Source of the DNA: Rubripirellula reticaptiva
GTDB taxonomy: Bacteria > Planctomycetota > Planctomycetia > Pirellulales > Pirellulaceae
Reading direction: 5' to 3'
Assembly: GCF_007860175.1 (NCBI RefSeq)
Contig: NZ_SJPX01000003.1
Location: 1,065,380 to 1,129,379, forward strand
DNA: 64,000 nucleotides
A program made the position numbers and the translations under genes. Below are positions 7,722-16,147 of the stretch, piece after piece (the stretch's first letter is position 1; the number at the start of each line of letters is the position of its first letter). Below the pieces are notes generated by a model. The model made no database searches, was not told the origin of the DNA, and saw only the letters and a list, made by a program, of their open reading frames with translations.

Positions 7722-9977
7722 CTAACGACTAATGATGGCCGGTAAATCGATCAGGTCCGTAACTTGGCCTAGGATTACGGTCGACATGGCACGTCCGGAA
7801 TTGCATGCTCTCTTATCGATCTCAATCGTCTGTTCGACGATGTCGATGATCCGATCGACAACGATTCCGATTGCTCGATCGTCGTCGTTGTAAACAATCA
7901 CGTCGATGAATGGATCACTGTGGTCTCGCGAACTCGGAACACCCATCAGATCCCCAAGTCGAACGAGCGACAGAATCTCGCCGCGGTATTGAACGACTTC
8001 GCGGTTATCTGTGTGTTCGATCTTGGAGGTGTCGATCTTCTCTAACCGTGTGACTTGAGCCAATTCGATCGCGAATCGGTTTGACTTTCCGACTCCGGCC
8101 ACCAGCAGAGTGTGTCGGTCTTTGTTGAGTGTTTGCGACTTTTCTTGGCTATCTTGTAAGTGTGTCCTACCCGCGTCGGTGATGACGTTTGCCGAATGAG
8201 CAACGCCCATCACATCAAGAATTAGCGCAACCTGGCCGTCACCCATGATGGTCGTGCCGGAATAGACGGGAACGTTTTTGAGTTGACTACTTAGCGGTTT
8301 GACGACGATTTCTTCGCTGTCGTTGATTCGATCGACGACCAACCCGAATTGACGGTCGTCGGCTCGCAAGACGACAATGTTCAATGCATCAAAATCGGTT
8401 TCGGTTTCAACCTTGAGCTGTTCACGCAAGTAAACCAGCGGCAACAAGCGTCCACGAAGTCGATAGACGGGAGCCGATTGGATCCATTCGATGCTGCTGG
8501 ATACTTGGTCGCCATCAAGGCGGAGCAGTTCCAACAAGTTGACTTGCGGAATGGCGTAACGATCGTTGTCACAGGTCACAATGAGCGCGGGTATGATCGC
8601 CAGCGTTAAAGGGATCTTGATCTTGATCGTGGTGCCCTTACCTTGCTGGCTCTGCAGATCGACCGTTCCACCGATTTTTTCAATGTTGGTTTTGACAACA
8701 TCCATGCCGACGCCACGACCAGAAACATTGCTGACTTTTTCGGCGGTTGAGAAGCCTGGCAAGAAGATCAAATTGCCCGCGTCGCGGTCGCTCATTTTCG
8801 CGAGCTGTTCTTGCGTCATCAAGCCTTTTTCGAGTGCCTTGGCTTTCACGCGTTCGGCGTTGATCCCGGCGCCGTCATCGCAGATTTCGATGTTGACTTG
8901 ACCACCCTCGTGATAGGCACGCAGTGTCAAACATCCTTCGGCCTGTTTGCCGACTTGTGTACGAACTTCGGGACGCTCGATTCCGTGGTCGACGGTATTG
9001 CGAACCAAGTGAGTCAGGGGGTCCTTGATCGCTTCGATGATCGTTTTGTCGAGTTCCGTTTCCTTGCCTTGCATTTCGATGCGAACTTGCTTTTCGCAAA
9101 TTCCGGCAAGGTCTCGAACTAGGCGAGGGAACTTGCTCCAGACGTTTCCGATCGGCTGCATGCGTGTCTTCATCACGCTTTCTTGCAATTCGCTAGTGAT
9201 CAGATTGAGTCGCTGAGATGTGCGATGCAGTTCACTTTCGATATTGCCGCTCGCAAACTGTAGAATCTGGTTGCGGGCCAGTACCAGTTCGCCGACTCCG
9301 TTCATCAACTTGTCGAGCAAAGAAACATCGACACGAATGGTGCTCTCGGCCGCGCTGATGTCGCTATTGACGCTCGCTTTGGCTGGCTCTGGAGTCGCGT
9401 CTTGAGAGATAGATTGTGCCGCCATCGATTTGACGGTGGGCTGCACATTGTTCTCGGCGAGAGCGGCGTCCGTCCGCCGATCAGTTGTTTTGGGCTCTAT
9501 CTTTGGGTTGCTTTTAGCTGGCGATTTTTTCTTCGCTGATTCGCTTGGCAATAGAATTTCGTGGAGCGTCATCAGGGACTCGGCGAGTGAGTCGCTGCCG
9601 CATTCGGTTTCGGTGCCATCAGTCTCGATCGCCGAAAGCAGTTCGCGAACCTTGTCGACAGTCGTTAGCAAGGCGTTGCCGATTTCAGATCCCATCGGTA
9701 GCGTTCCGCTACGCACGTCGCCGAGAAGGTTTTCAGCGACGTGGGACAAACGTTCGAGCTTGCTAAAGCCGAGGAATCCGGCTGTGCCTTTGATCGTATG
9801 GATGCTGCGGAAGACACCGTTGATCAACTGCTCCGATGCGGGCTCACTTTCGAGCGACAACAAGTCTCGCTCGAGTTGTTCGAGATTCTCATAGCTTTCG
9901 ATGAAGAACTCGCGGAGCGCTTCATCGTCCAGGCCGTTCACCGATGACTTAGCAGAATCGGGAGCAGCTTCGTTCAT
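7722..9977 (-). CDS. cheA: Chemotaxis histidine kinase CheA (main part; reading frame continues upstream to a TGA)
   Basis: Autophosphorylates on receptor signals and passes phosphate to CheY and CheB. The domains are HPt (about 18-125; phospho-His60 in SIHTIKGTAGF), a low-complexity linker, dimerisation P3 (210-270), ATPase P4 (LVRNTVDHGIE N-box, GRGVGMDVVK), a first CheW-like P5 (about 465-600) and a second CheW-like domain (about 630-745). Two C-terminal CheW-like units are more than in a classical CheA. The ATG at 9977 lacks a proper ribosome-binding site (nearest GGGAG is about 17 bases upstream). The same frame is open for 46 more codons, of lysine/alanine-rich linker type, back to a TGA at 10118-10116, beyond which a second HPt ORF continues in frame. 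The functional start or the integrity of the gene is therefore uncertain. Confidence 0.93.
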   Translation of the reverse strand: MNEAAPDSAKSSVNGLDDEALREFFIESYENLEQLERDLLSLESEPASEQLINGVFRSIHTIKGTAGFLGFSKLERLSHVAENLLGDVRSGTLPMGSEIGNALLTTVDKVRELLSAIETDGTETECGSDSLAESLMTLHEILLPSESAKKKSPAKSNPKIEPKTTDRRTDAALAENNVQPTVKSMAAQSISQDATPEPAKASVNSDISAAESTIRVDVSLLDKLMNGVGELVLARNQILQFASGNIESELHRTSQRLNLITSELQESVMKTRMQPIGNVWSKFPRLVRDLAGICEKQVRIEMQGKETELDKTIIEAIKDPLTHLVRNTVDHGIERPEVRTQVGKQAEGCLTLRAYHEGGQVNIEICDDGAGINAERVKAKALEKGLMTQEQLAKMSDRDAGNLIFLPGFSTAEKVSNVSGRGVGMDVVKTNIEKIGGTVDLQSQQGKGTTIKIKIPLTLAIIPALIVTCDNDRYAIPQVNLLELLRLDGDQVSSSIEWIQSAPVYRLRGRLLPLVYLREQLKVETETDFDALNIVVLRADDRQFGLVVDRINDSEEIVVKPLSSQLKNVPVYSGTTIMGDGQVALILDVMGVAHSANVITDAGRTHLQDSQEKSQTLNKDRHTLLVAGVGKSNRFAIELAQVTRLEKIDTSKIEHTDNREVVQYRGEILSLVRLGDLMGVPSSRDHSDPFIDVIVYNDDDRAIGIVVDRIIDIVEQTIEIDKRACNSGRAMSTVILGQVTDLIDLPAIISR

Positions 9978-10115
9978 GCCTTGAACGCATGTCGCTCCCG
10001 CAGCTTCTATTGCTGCGATCAGTGCTTCGGCTTCGGCGAGAGAGTTGTCAGCAGATTTTTCTGCCGCGGCGACTTTCTTCTTTGCTGGCGTGCGCTTCTT
10101 CGCTGTTCTCTTCGG
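9978..10115 (-). other. Open linker-coding stretch joining the HPt ORF to cheA
   Basis: These 138 bases (46 codons) lie between the TGA of the upstream HPt ORF and the cheA ATG and are fully open in the same frame. The translation begins PKRTAKKRTPAKKKVAAAEK and continues as an Ala/Glu-rich segment. Its composition matches an inter-domain linker and the Lys/Ala/Ser repeats just before the TGA. This shows that the two ORFs were, or are, one coding sequence. Confidence 0.75.
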
Positions 10116-10640
10116 TCAAGTTTTGGTTGGTTTTGATGCTTTTGATGCTTTTGATGCTTTTGATGCTTTTGATGCTTTTGATGCTTTTGATGCTTTTGAT
10201 GCTTTTGATGCTTTTGATGCGGAAACGGCAAGCGGTTTGGCAGCAACGGTCGGATTTCCCGCGGCGACGGAACTGAGCGAGTTAGAGAGTTCACTCACGT
10301 CGACTTCGTTCGAGTTCATTACGTTTTCGAGCAGCCCACGTAGTTGGTCGGCGGCCTTCAGCATCATGTCAACGATGGCTTTCGTCGGCACCAACTGTCG
10401 TTCACGCATCAAGTTGAGAACGTTTTCGAGACTGTGCGCCAGTTCGTTGATCGACGTTAAGGATAGAAAGCCGGCCGCACCCTTGATCGAGTGAACCGCG
10501 CGGAACACCGTATTGACGAGGGCGACGTCTATATCGGCACCGCCCTCTTCAATCGTAAGAAGCTGGTTTTCGATGTCTGAAAGATGTTCCGTCGATTCAA
10601 CGACGAACTCTTGAATGATTTCTTGATCCTCAAATACCAC
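10116..10640 (-). CDS. HPt domain ORF, N-terminal part of a split CheA
   Basis: 174 residues comprising one histidine phosphotransfer domain (about 1-110; phospho-His50 in AVHSIKGAAGF), a short alanine-rich linker and a tail of KAS tripeptide repeats ending at TGA. The sequence around His50 closely parallels the HPt of the following cheA, so this looks like a duplicated P1 domain. The TGA at 10118-10116 is followed by C, the stop context known to be most leaky in several organisms. Possible readings are a genuine separate HPt protein, a nonsense mutation in a two-HPt CheA, programmed readthrough, or a sequencing error. Stop-codon spacing (141 bases to the cheA ATG) is exactly divisible by three. 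Confidence 0.8.
   Translation of the reverse strand: MVFEDQEIIQEFVVESTEHLSDIENQLLTIEEGGADIDVALVNTVFRAVHSIKGAAGFLSLTSINELAHSLENVLNLMRERQLVPTKAIVDMMLKAADQLRGLLENVMNSNEVDVSELSNSLSSVAAGNPTVAAKPLAVSASKASKASKASKASKASKASKASKASKASKPTKT
10131..10220. repeat. Nine-base tandem repeat (ten copies) in HPt/CheA linker
   Basis: Ten consecutive exact copies of TTTTGATGC on the plus strand, encoding the tripeptide KAS repeated on the minus strand. Because the unit is three codons, gain or loss of copies changes linker length without shifting the frame. The repeat lies 13 bases upstream (in coding sense) of the TGA that separates the HPt ORF from cheA. It also opens long artefactual frames on both strands. 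Confidence 0.97.
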
Positions 10641-11007
10641 TGGGTACCCCCGTACCGTTGTTTCCAGATGGTTGTGCCCATCGCCATTTTCTCGGTTCGA
10701 ATACGAAATGTCCGAGATGAACTACTGTCAAATTTGCAACAGGGTTAAGAAAAGACAAACGGAAAGCGTTCAGCTTGCGGATCTTACGGAAATATCCGAT
10801 TCTTCATTGTTGATTGATTGGGTTCGCTTTGACCCACGTACTTTTTGTCGGTGTTACACAGATCAAGTGTTATGGTTTGACGGGCGAGCAAATTGGGAAC
10901 CAATGTTTTCAAGTGTTTTGGCAGCAGACACGCAACTTTAGAGAGCTACTCGTTCCACGACCGAAATCCGTTTTTCAAAATTGAACAGAATCTAGTAATC
11001 GAGTTTT
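10641..11007. promoter_or_regulatory. Divergent control region between the two che arms
   Basis: 367 bases separating the HPt/cheA operon (minus) from the cheY-cheX-receptor arm (plus). An 89-codon plus-strand frame (10672-10941) has no family resemblance and no clear ribosome-binding site, so the region is best read as regulatory. The location requires promoters for both arms, but no exact sigma-54 or sigma-28 site could be recognised. Confidence 0.5.
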
Positions 11008-11382
11008 ATGATGAGCCAAAAGGTATTGTTGGTTGATGATTCGGGTGTGATGAGGAAGATCATCCTTCGTGCGCTCAATGCGATCGGAATTTCGGATGTC
11101 GTGGAAGCAGCCGACGGTGCGCAGGCACTCGCGTTGTTTGGCGAAGAAAGCTTTCAATTGGTATTGACGGATTGGAATATGCCAAACATGAACGGCCTTG
11201 AATTACTAAAGGCGATTCGATCGAGCGGATCAACGACTCCGGTGATCATGATCACGACGGAATCGGAGCAGGGGCGAGTTTTAGAGGCGATTCAGGCCGG
11301 CGCCAGCAACTACTTGGTCAAACCATTTGAGCAAGAAACTTTAATGGACAAGCTCCAAAAATACGTTGCGGTCTCCGCGTAA
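11008..11382 (+). CDS. cheY: CheY-like response regulator (second copy)
   Basis: 124-residue stand-alone receiver domain. Conserved features are DD in LLVDDSGVMRKI, phospho-acceptor Asp in LTDWNMPNMNG, TTE in MITTESEQGR and Lys in YLVKPFEQE. The latter half (GLELLKAIR, AGASNYLVKPF) is typical of chemotaxis CheYs. It is the first gene of the plus-strand arm, 40-50 bases before a CheX gene, an arrangement that suggests a regulator plus its dedicated phosphatase. Two ATGs (11008 and 11011) are adjacent; either can be the start. Confidence 0.92.
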   Translation: MMSQKVLLVDDSGVMRKIILRALNAIGISDVVEAADGAQALALFGEESFQLVLTDWNMPNMNGLELLKAIRSSGSTTPVIMITTESEQGRVLEAIQAGASNYLVKPFEQETLMDKLQKYVAVSA

Positions 11383-11434
11383 CGGGTTGCTCCGATCAGC
11401 CGAAAACTCATCCAGCGATTAAATGGGGCAAACC

Positions 11435-11911
11435 ATGAATGACGAAGTAGTCAAAGCGTTCAAAGACTCGACGACCAGCGTTTTTGAAACAATGCTCGGC
11501 AGTGAAGTCACCAGCGGCGAAGCAACACACAACCATCAACTCGCTGCTCGCGGTGTTAGCGGAATCATCGGATTGACCGGCTCGATTTCGGGCGACGTCA
11601 TCATTTGCTTTGACGAGAAAACCGCAATAGCGGCCACTGCAGTGCTTCTAGGGATGGAGCCGGACGGATTGGACGGTGACGTGATCGATGCGGTCGGAGA
11701 ATTGACGAACATGATCGCCGGAAATGCCAAAGGGCGTCTCGAAAAATACGATTTAAGTTTGGCGCTGCCGACGGTGATTACCGGTACTGGACACCGCATC
11801 GGATTTAAATCGGGAATCCAGCCCGTCAGTCTTCCCTTCATTTCTCAGTGGGGTAACTTTAGCATCGAATTAGTATTGGCTGAGGTTAAGGCACTGCAGT
11901 TCGGTTGCTAG
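11435..11911 (+). CDS. cheX: CheX-like chemotaxis phosphatase (second copy)
   Basis: About 158 residues with the CheX pattern: an N-terminal helix (NDEVVKAFKDSTTSVFETML), a central helix with the catalytic E-x-x-N signature in VGELTNMIAGN, and a C-terminal strand (FSIELVLAEV). Expected to dephosphorylate CheY-P, probably the product of the gene just upstream. An ATG at 11423 is also possible, but the one at 11435 has GGGG six bases upstream and matches the family's usual N-terminus. It is a paralogue of the gene at 1473-1919, so each arm of the cluster carries one CheX. Confidence 0.82.
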   Translation: MNDEVVKAFKDSTTSVFETMLGSEVTSGEATHNHQLAARGVSGIIGLTGSISGDVIICFDEKTAIAATAVLLGMEPDGLDGDVIDAVGELTNMIAGNAKGRLEKYDLSLALPTVITGTGHRIGFKSGIQPVSLPFISQWGNFSIELVLAEVKALQFGC

Positions 11912-11943
11912 GGAATCGAGTACTGACTTTCTCGCGGAAGGTG

Positions 11944-12168
11944 TTACCGATTTTGGTAGCAGGTCATTCGGTGTAAAGTCTTTTGAACATCTTCTTCCAT
12001 CGACAAAGCCTCTGCTGGCTGATACCAAGCTTGCGGCGCGCCATCTTCAATGGATGATTGAGCATCCGCCTGCTTCAATCCAAGGCGATTTGCTGGGCAA
12101 GAAGTATCGAATTCTTCTTCGCATTCGCTACAACGAAATGCCGGCCAAATATTAGCCGATTGTTTCAC
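11944..12168 (-). CDS. Possible small CxxC protein
   Basis: 74-residue frame beginning at GTG with AAAGG about ten bases upstream. It contains FRCSECEEEFDTSC near the start, which could be half of a zinc ribbon, and an otherwise ordinary mixed composition. It lies antisense in the gap between cheX and the soluble receptor. No family recognised; it may be a chance frame. Confidence 0.3.
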   Translation of the reverse strand: MKQSANIWPAFRCSECEEEFDTSCPANRLGLKQADAQSSIEDGAPQAWYQPAEALSMEEDVQKTLHRMTCYQNR

Positions 12169-12351
12169 GTTGCGCGTACCTTTTACTTGCTCACATGTCA
12201 GCTCCCGATCATTTAACGGAATGCGCAGGCGGATTCGAGGGTCTCGAAATGCTGTCTATCTCTCTCCAAAATGATGAAATTCAAATCTGCAACGAAAATG
12301 TGTTGCATATTTATTGGTGAACAAGTTTGGTTTCTGAAGAAGGACGATACA

Positions 12352-13350
12352 ATGGCGACGGCGGACATGATTGAAAATACAAGAGACGTTCGCAGTGGCA
12401 AACTTGTTGAGGTGCTTGCAAACGAGAACGTGCAACTAAAGAGCGGATTGGCTCGCATTCAAGCAAACCTTGCCGAGTCGGTTTCGATCAACAACGAAAA
12501 CACCACCAACTTCCGGCAGATCGAAGACAACTGCCGGCAGCTCTCAAGTGAATCTGAATCGATTCGAGCCGAGATCGGCGAGTTTAGTCATGCGGTCACT
12601 CAAATGCGCGCGTTGGTAGAGCAAACCGACCAGCAGTTGATGGGAATGCACAAATTTGTATCTTTGATCGAGGACGTAGCGTCCCAAACTAACTTGCTTG
12701 CGCTCAACGCGACGATAGAAGCGGCGCGAGCGGGCGAAGCGGGTAGGGGATTTGCCGTTGTCGCGAGCGAAGTGAAAACGCTCTCGCGTGAAACACAGGC
12801 GGCAGTCGCAAGTATTGGCGAGTCCATCGAGAGTATCCAAAAGAAATCAAAGCAAGTCGCCGAACAGACACGCGCTCTCGATGAACGCAGCGCCCAAATT
12901 CGTGACAAAGTGGCCGCGTTCAATCAACGCATCCACGAAACCAATGAAAACAACGTCGAAGCGACCCAAAAGGTCAGCGGTGCGAATGATCGAGTCTTTA
13001 TGAGCTTGGCGAAGCTCGATCATATCATCTGGAAAGTAAACACGTACCTAAGCGTGATCGAGGAGAAGCCGACGTTCACCTTCGTTGACGACCACAATTG
13101 TCGTTTAGGTAAATGGTACTACGAAGGAGACGGACAAACATCGTTTTCAAGCTCATCCGCCTATTCGGGGCTCGAACGACCGCATGCTGAAGTGCACCTG
13201 GCAACCAAACGCATCTTCGAGATTCTCGAGTCGGGAGTGTCCGATAACGGTGCCCCTCTGGTTCGTGCACTCGATGCGATGGAACAAGCTAGCGTCGGGG
13301 TTTTTGATTCGCTTGACAAAATTCTGAGTCAGAAATCCAATTCGATGTGA
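12352..13350 (+). CDS. Soluble chemoreceptor with C-terminal zinc-binding CZB domain
   Basis: 332-residue methyl-accepting-type protein with no transmembrane segment. It has an N-terminal coiled coil (about 1-100), the signalling tip [20 protein letters not shown] (about residues 118-137), a further coiled coil, then a CZB domain at about 222-300. The CZB pattern is present: His in [22 protein letters not shown], and His in [11 protein letters not shown] domains bind zinc and in characterised cases sense hypochlorous acid or zinc. The start at 12352 is fixed by AAGGAC seven bases upstream; the longer frame from 12271 is rejected. Third gene of the plus-strand arm, but 440 bases after cheX, so it may have its own promoter. 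Confidence 0.9.
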   Translation: MATADMIENTRDVRSGKLVEVLANENVQLKSGLARIQANLAESVSINNENTTNFRQIEDNCRQLSSESESIRAEIGEFSHAVTQMRALVEQTDQQLMGMHKFVSLIEDVASQTNLLALNATIEAARAGEAGRGFAVVASEVKTLSRETQAAVASIGESIESIQKKSKQVAEQTRALDERSAQIRDKVAAFNQRIHETNENNVEATQKVSGANDRVFMSLAKLDHIIWKVNTYLSVIEEKPTFTFVDDHNCRLGKWYYEGDGQTSFSSSSAYSGLERPHAEVHLATKRIFEILESGVSDNGAPLVRALDAMEQASVGVFDSLDKILSQKSNSM

Positions 13351-13826
13351 ATGCAAGCGACTGGATCCTTCAGAAACAATTGGAAACTACCAGAGCTGTT
13401 TCCATCATTTTTATCCATTTGACTTTCGGCTCTGCAGCCAGTTTTTTTAGTGAGCGTGTGTCGGTTAAACGAAAGATCAAAGGCGACGACTTTGTCTTCG
13501 ATTGTGTCGACCGTCGTTTAATGCTCTTCGAGAATCTGGTCAGACGCAAAGAACGCGGCTCGAATTAGCTCTACGTTTTTAATGGCTGGTGAGAATCGTA
13601 TCAAAGCTATCGAGGGTTTGGTTCCCCGACAGGGTATTCGAATAGACAATTGTTGCTCGCACCCGCGTCCGCAGAGGCTTTGGGTCTGCTAATACCTGAT
13701 GCTGTCTAGTCGACGCTCGGTTAGAGCGGGCTGACGGTGGATTGGCTTCGGAGCTGATCAATGTTAGGTCGCTAGCTTGCCGCAGATAAAATCTGCGGGC
13801 GGTCGACGTGAATCGTCGGTCGATAT
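13351..13826. other. Convergent intergenic region with hairpin
   Basis: Between the 3' ends of the CZB receptor gene and the M50 protease gene. No gene is supported. A perfect inverted repeat CCGCAGAT-AAA-ATCTGCGG occupies 13780-13798. It lacks a T-run on either strand but is well placed to end transcripts from both sides. Confidence 0.5.
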
Positions 13827-16058
13827 TTAGCGGAATCGCAAAAGGCTGCTTAGCCAGCGAGAAGTTCGGCGAGCGAGCGATGTTTTTGTGGCTTCGATTC
13901 GGGTGTTGGCTAGGGAACCGGTTAGCGCAGGGATTTCGTCGGTTAGGTTCAGTTCGATTCGGACCATGTATGAGGTGGAAAGGGGGGATTGGGATCTGGC
14001 TGCTGCGACATCGTCACGACGCTGCGAGTTCTGGTGTTCTTCCCACTCGGTGCGGGCGATTTCGATGACTGTTCCGGTGAAAATTTTCGATGGTGCCGAT
14101 TCCATTGCCAACTTGACCGCAGCGCCGAGCGAGATTCGCTCCACTTCGTCTTGTTGCAGAACGATTTCCGCATCCCAGCCGTCACCTGGCAGTACGCTCA
14201 TCAGTTCGTGGCCGGTTTCCAAGTAGCAGTTTGCGTTTTGCGGGTCCGTCGGATACCCGGACCAACTGACGAGGTGATTGGAAAGCACCGCCTTTCGGTC
14301 ATCCGGGCGTCTTGGTGCGGCAATCAATCTGCCGGTTGCCGTGGCTTTGATGGTCAGCCCGTCATGCCGACTTTGGTGAGTCGCTAGTTGGGAGGCCAGA
14401 TCTATAAGCAATGATTGCTGGGCGGGCAGTTCGTTGGCGATATCAGGATTGTCGATCGACGCGTGATGCATCGATTCGACGGTTGCAAACTGAGTCGCAT
14501 GCTTTCCCTTGGCCTTGATGAACGCGAGTTCGATGTCGCTGTTTTCGAGTCGTGCGATCACGTCGCCCGACTCGACCAAATCGCCGGGCCATTTTTCGAG
14601 CGATCGAAGCGACCCGGCTGTCGTTACGTAGATAGGATTTTCTTGGTGAGGAACGATTCTGGCCTCTGCTGATACGCCAGACGGGAATGGGTAGAAGGCT
14701 AGCCAGATCAAGCCGATGGCAACGACACCCGAAATCATCAAGCGGTTCATCCGGATGTGTTTCCTACGTGCGGGGTTACGAAAAAAATTAATTGGATTAC
14801 GGAGTAATGTGAACAGCATGCCTCCAACGGCAAAAACGCATAACAGCAAACCAAGCGATTCAAGGCCGTAGGGACGCAATAGCGTTGCCAGTAACCAAAC
14901 GATCGCCAAGGTGAGTGACCATCGGTAGACGAACGCAAGGACTGCGTAAAACATCAACCAAGACGACTCGGTCTTCGAGATCATCACGTCTGGCAGCTCG
15001 TCGACACCCATCGTCGCTTTCATCGCGTAACCGGACAACAACCGACGCGATCTTTCGCCCAAGTTGGGAACGTCAACCAGATCCGATAAAACGAAATATC
15101 CGTCATAACGCAGCAGTGGGTTAGCGTTAAACAATACTGTGCTGACACTGCAAACCAACATCACATTCATGGCGACGTAATGAACCAATCCCGGCGCAGT
15201 CGATGCCCAAACGATGGTTGCAATTGACGCCAAGATGACTTCGGTGCCGATGCCCGCCAATCCCACCGCGGCTCGTTGCCAACGGTTGGACAGCATCCAC
15301 GAGTCCGACGTGTCACAGTACAGTGCCGGTGTGAAGACCAACAGCATTGGGCCGATCTGGTGACACTCGCCGCCAAAGTGCTTGCACATGACTGCGTGGC
15401 CCAATTCGTGCATCACCTTGGTTCCGCCAATGACGGCGGCCAAAATCAAGACGGCTTCCAAGCGAATCCATCTTCCCATCGCTGGAAACTGTCTCATGAA
15501 TTCATCAAAGTGCAGTCCGAAGACGACCACGGCAAACAGCACTAACACGATTGCCGCCGCAGCGCCGGCCTTGTTCAACATCGGTCGCATCGCCGGATAC
15601 AAGCGGTCCAGCAGCGGTGCCGGGTCGACCCCCGGAAAGCGAATGAACAGCAAACTTGAAAGGTGTCCGATTCGCTTCTGTGCTTTCTCTTTTCGGTTGC
15701 GCTCACGCAATCGATCGCCTTGCAAAGCAACGTCCGAAATGGTCAGCCCCGACTGATGCAGACGGAACACTAAATGGTTTAATTCGCCAGTCGTTACCTT
15801 CTGTGGCGCATAGGTTGATTCGTAGTCACTGCGAATCTGTTCCAAGGTCGTGTTGCCGTCCAAGCGATCAAGGACAAAATACTCGTCCGGACGCAGGCGG
15901 TGGTACTTCATCGCGACCGGGTCTTTCACCACGATCGCAGAATCGTGCTTGTGCCGCGTTTCGACCACCTTCAAGTCCAACCGTTTGCGCACAAGCAGAG
16001 GTCGGCCGCTGTCGGCAGCCTGCGGTGCGGTCGGCGGGATAGGACGAAGCTTGTTCAC
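13827..16058 (-). CDS. PqqD-like / M50 metalloprotease / HlyD-like fusion membrane protein
   Basis: 743 residues. N-terminal part (about 38-110) resembles a PqqD-type peptide chaperone (VVKDPVAMKYHRLRPDEYF, LDGNTTLEQI). A multi-pass membrane zinc protease follows: HELGH at 217-221 is the HExxH site, and NPLLRYDGY near 315 supplies the third-ligand region. About eight hydrophobic helices span 165-455. The C-terminal third (about 480-740) is a periplasmic adaptor-like part with a lipoyl-type half (GSLRSLEKWPGDLVESGDVIARLEN). This architecture is usually annotated as 'putative peptide zinc metalloprotease', linked to export or processing of modified peptides. It is preceded by the GAF-HlyD gene with an 89-base gap. 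No precursor peptide or ABC exporter is visible nearby. Substrate unknown. Confidence 0.85.
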   Translation of the reverse strand: MNKLRPIPPTAPQAADSGRPLLVRKRLDLKVVETRHKHDSAIVVKDPVAMKYHRLRPDEYFVLDRLDGNTTLEQIRSDYESTYAPQKVTTGELNHLVFRLHQSGLTISDVALQGDRLRERNRKEKAQKRIGHLSSLLFIRFPGVDPAPLLDRLYPAMRPMLNKAGAAAAIVLVLFAVVVFGLHFDEFMRQFPAMGRWIRLEAVLILAAVIGGTKVMHELGHAVMCKHFGGECHQIGPMLLVFTPALYCDTSDSWMLSNRWQRAAVGLAGIGTEVILASIATIVWASTAPGLVHYVAMNVMLVCSVSTVLFNANPLLRYDGYFVLSDLVDVPNLGERSRRLLSGYAMKATMGVDELPDVMISKTESSWLMFYAVLAFVYRWSLTLAIVWLLATLLRPYGLESLGLLLCVFAVGGMLFTLLRNPINFFRNPARRKHIRMNRLMISGVVAIGLIWLAFYPFPSGVSAEARIVPHQENPIYVTTAGSLRSLEKWPGDLVESGDVIARLENSDIELAFIKAKGKHATQFATVESMHHASIDNPDIANELPAQQSLLIDLASQLATHQSRHDGLTIKATATGRLIAAPRRPDDRKAVLSNHLVSWSGYPTDPQNANCYLETGHELMSVLPGDGWDAEIVLQQDEVERISLGAAVKLAMESAPSKIFTGTVIEIARTEWEEHQNSQRRDDVAAARSQSPLSTSYMVRIELNLTDEIPALTGSLANTRIEATKTSLARRTSRWLSSLLRFR

Positions 16059-16147
16059 GGAATGAAATCAATCGAAGGCAGAGAAATCGATCATGATGTT
16101 GATCCGTGGATTTCGAACGGATGCACGAGAGTCAGTGGGGAATCACT

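Noticed and set aside
10116-10118. TGA encoding selenocysteine in CheA
   Set aside because: The codon lies in a low-complexity linker without a redox role, and no selenocysteine insertion hairpin is evident.
10131-10220. CRISPR-like repetitive array
   Set aside because: The repeats are contiguous 9-base units with no spacers and lie within a coding sequence.
10019-10494. Long frames on both strands over the 9-base repeat (KHQ-rich and FDA-rich translations)
   Set aside because: They are by-products of the TTTTGATGC repeat; only the minus-strand KAS frame continues into HPt and CheA domains.
10672-10941. 89-codon plus-strand ORF between the che arms
   Set aside because: No family features, no clear ribosome-binding site, and it occupies the divergent promoter region.
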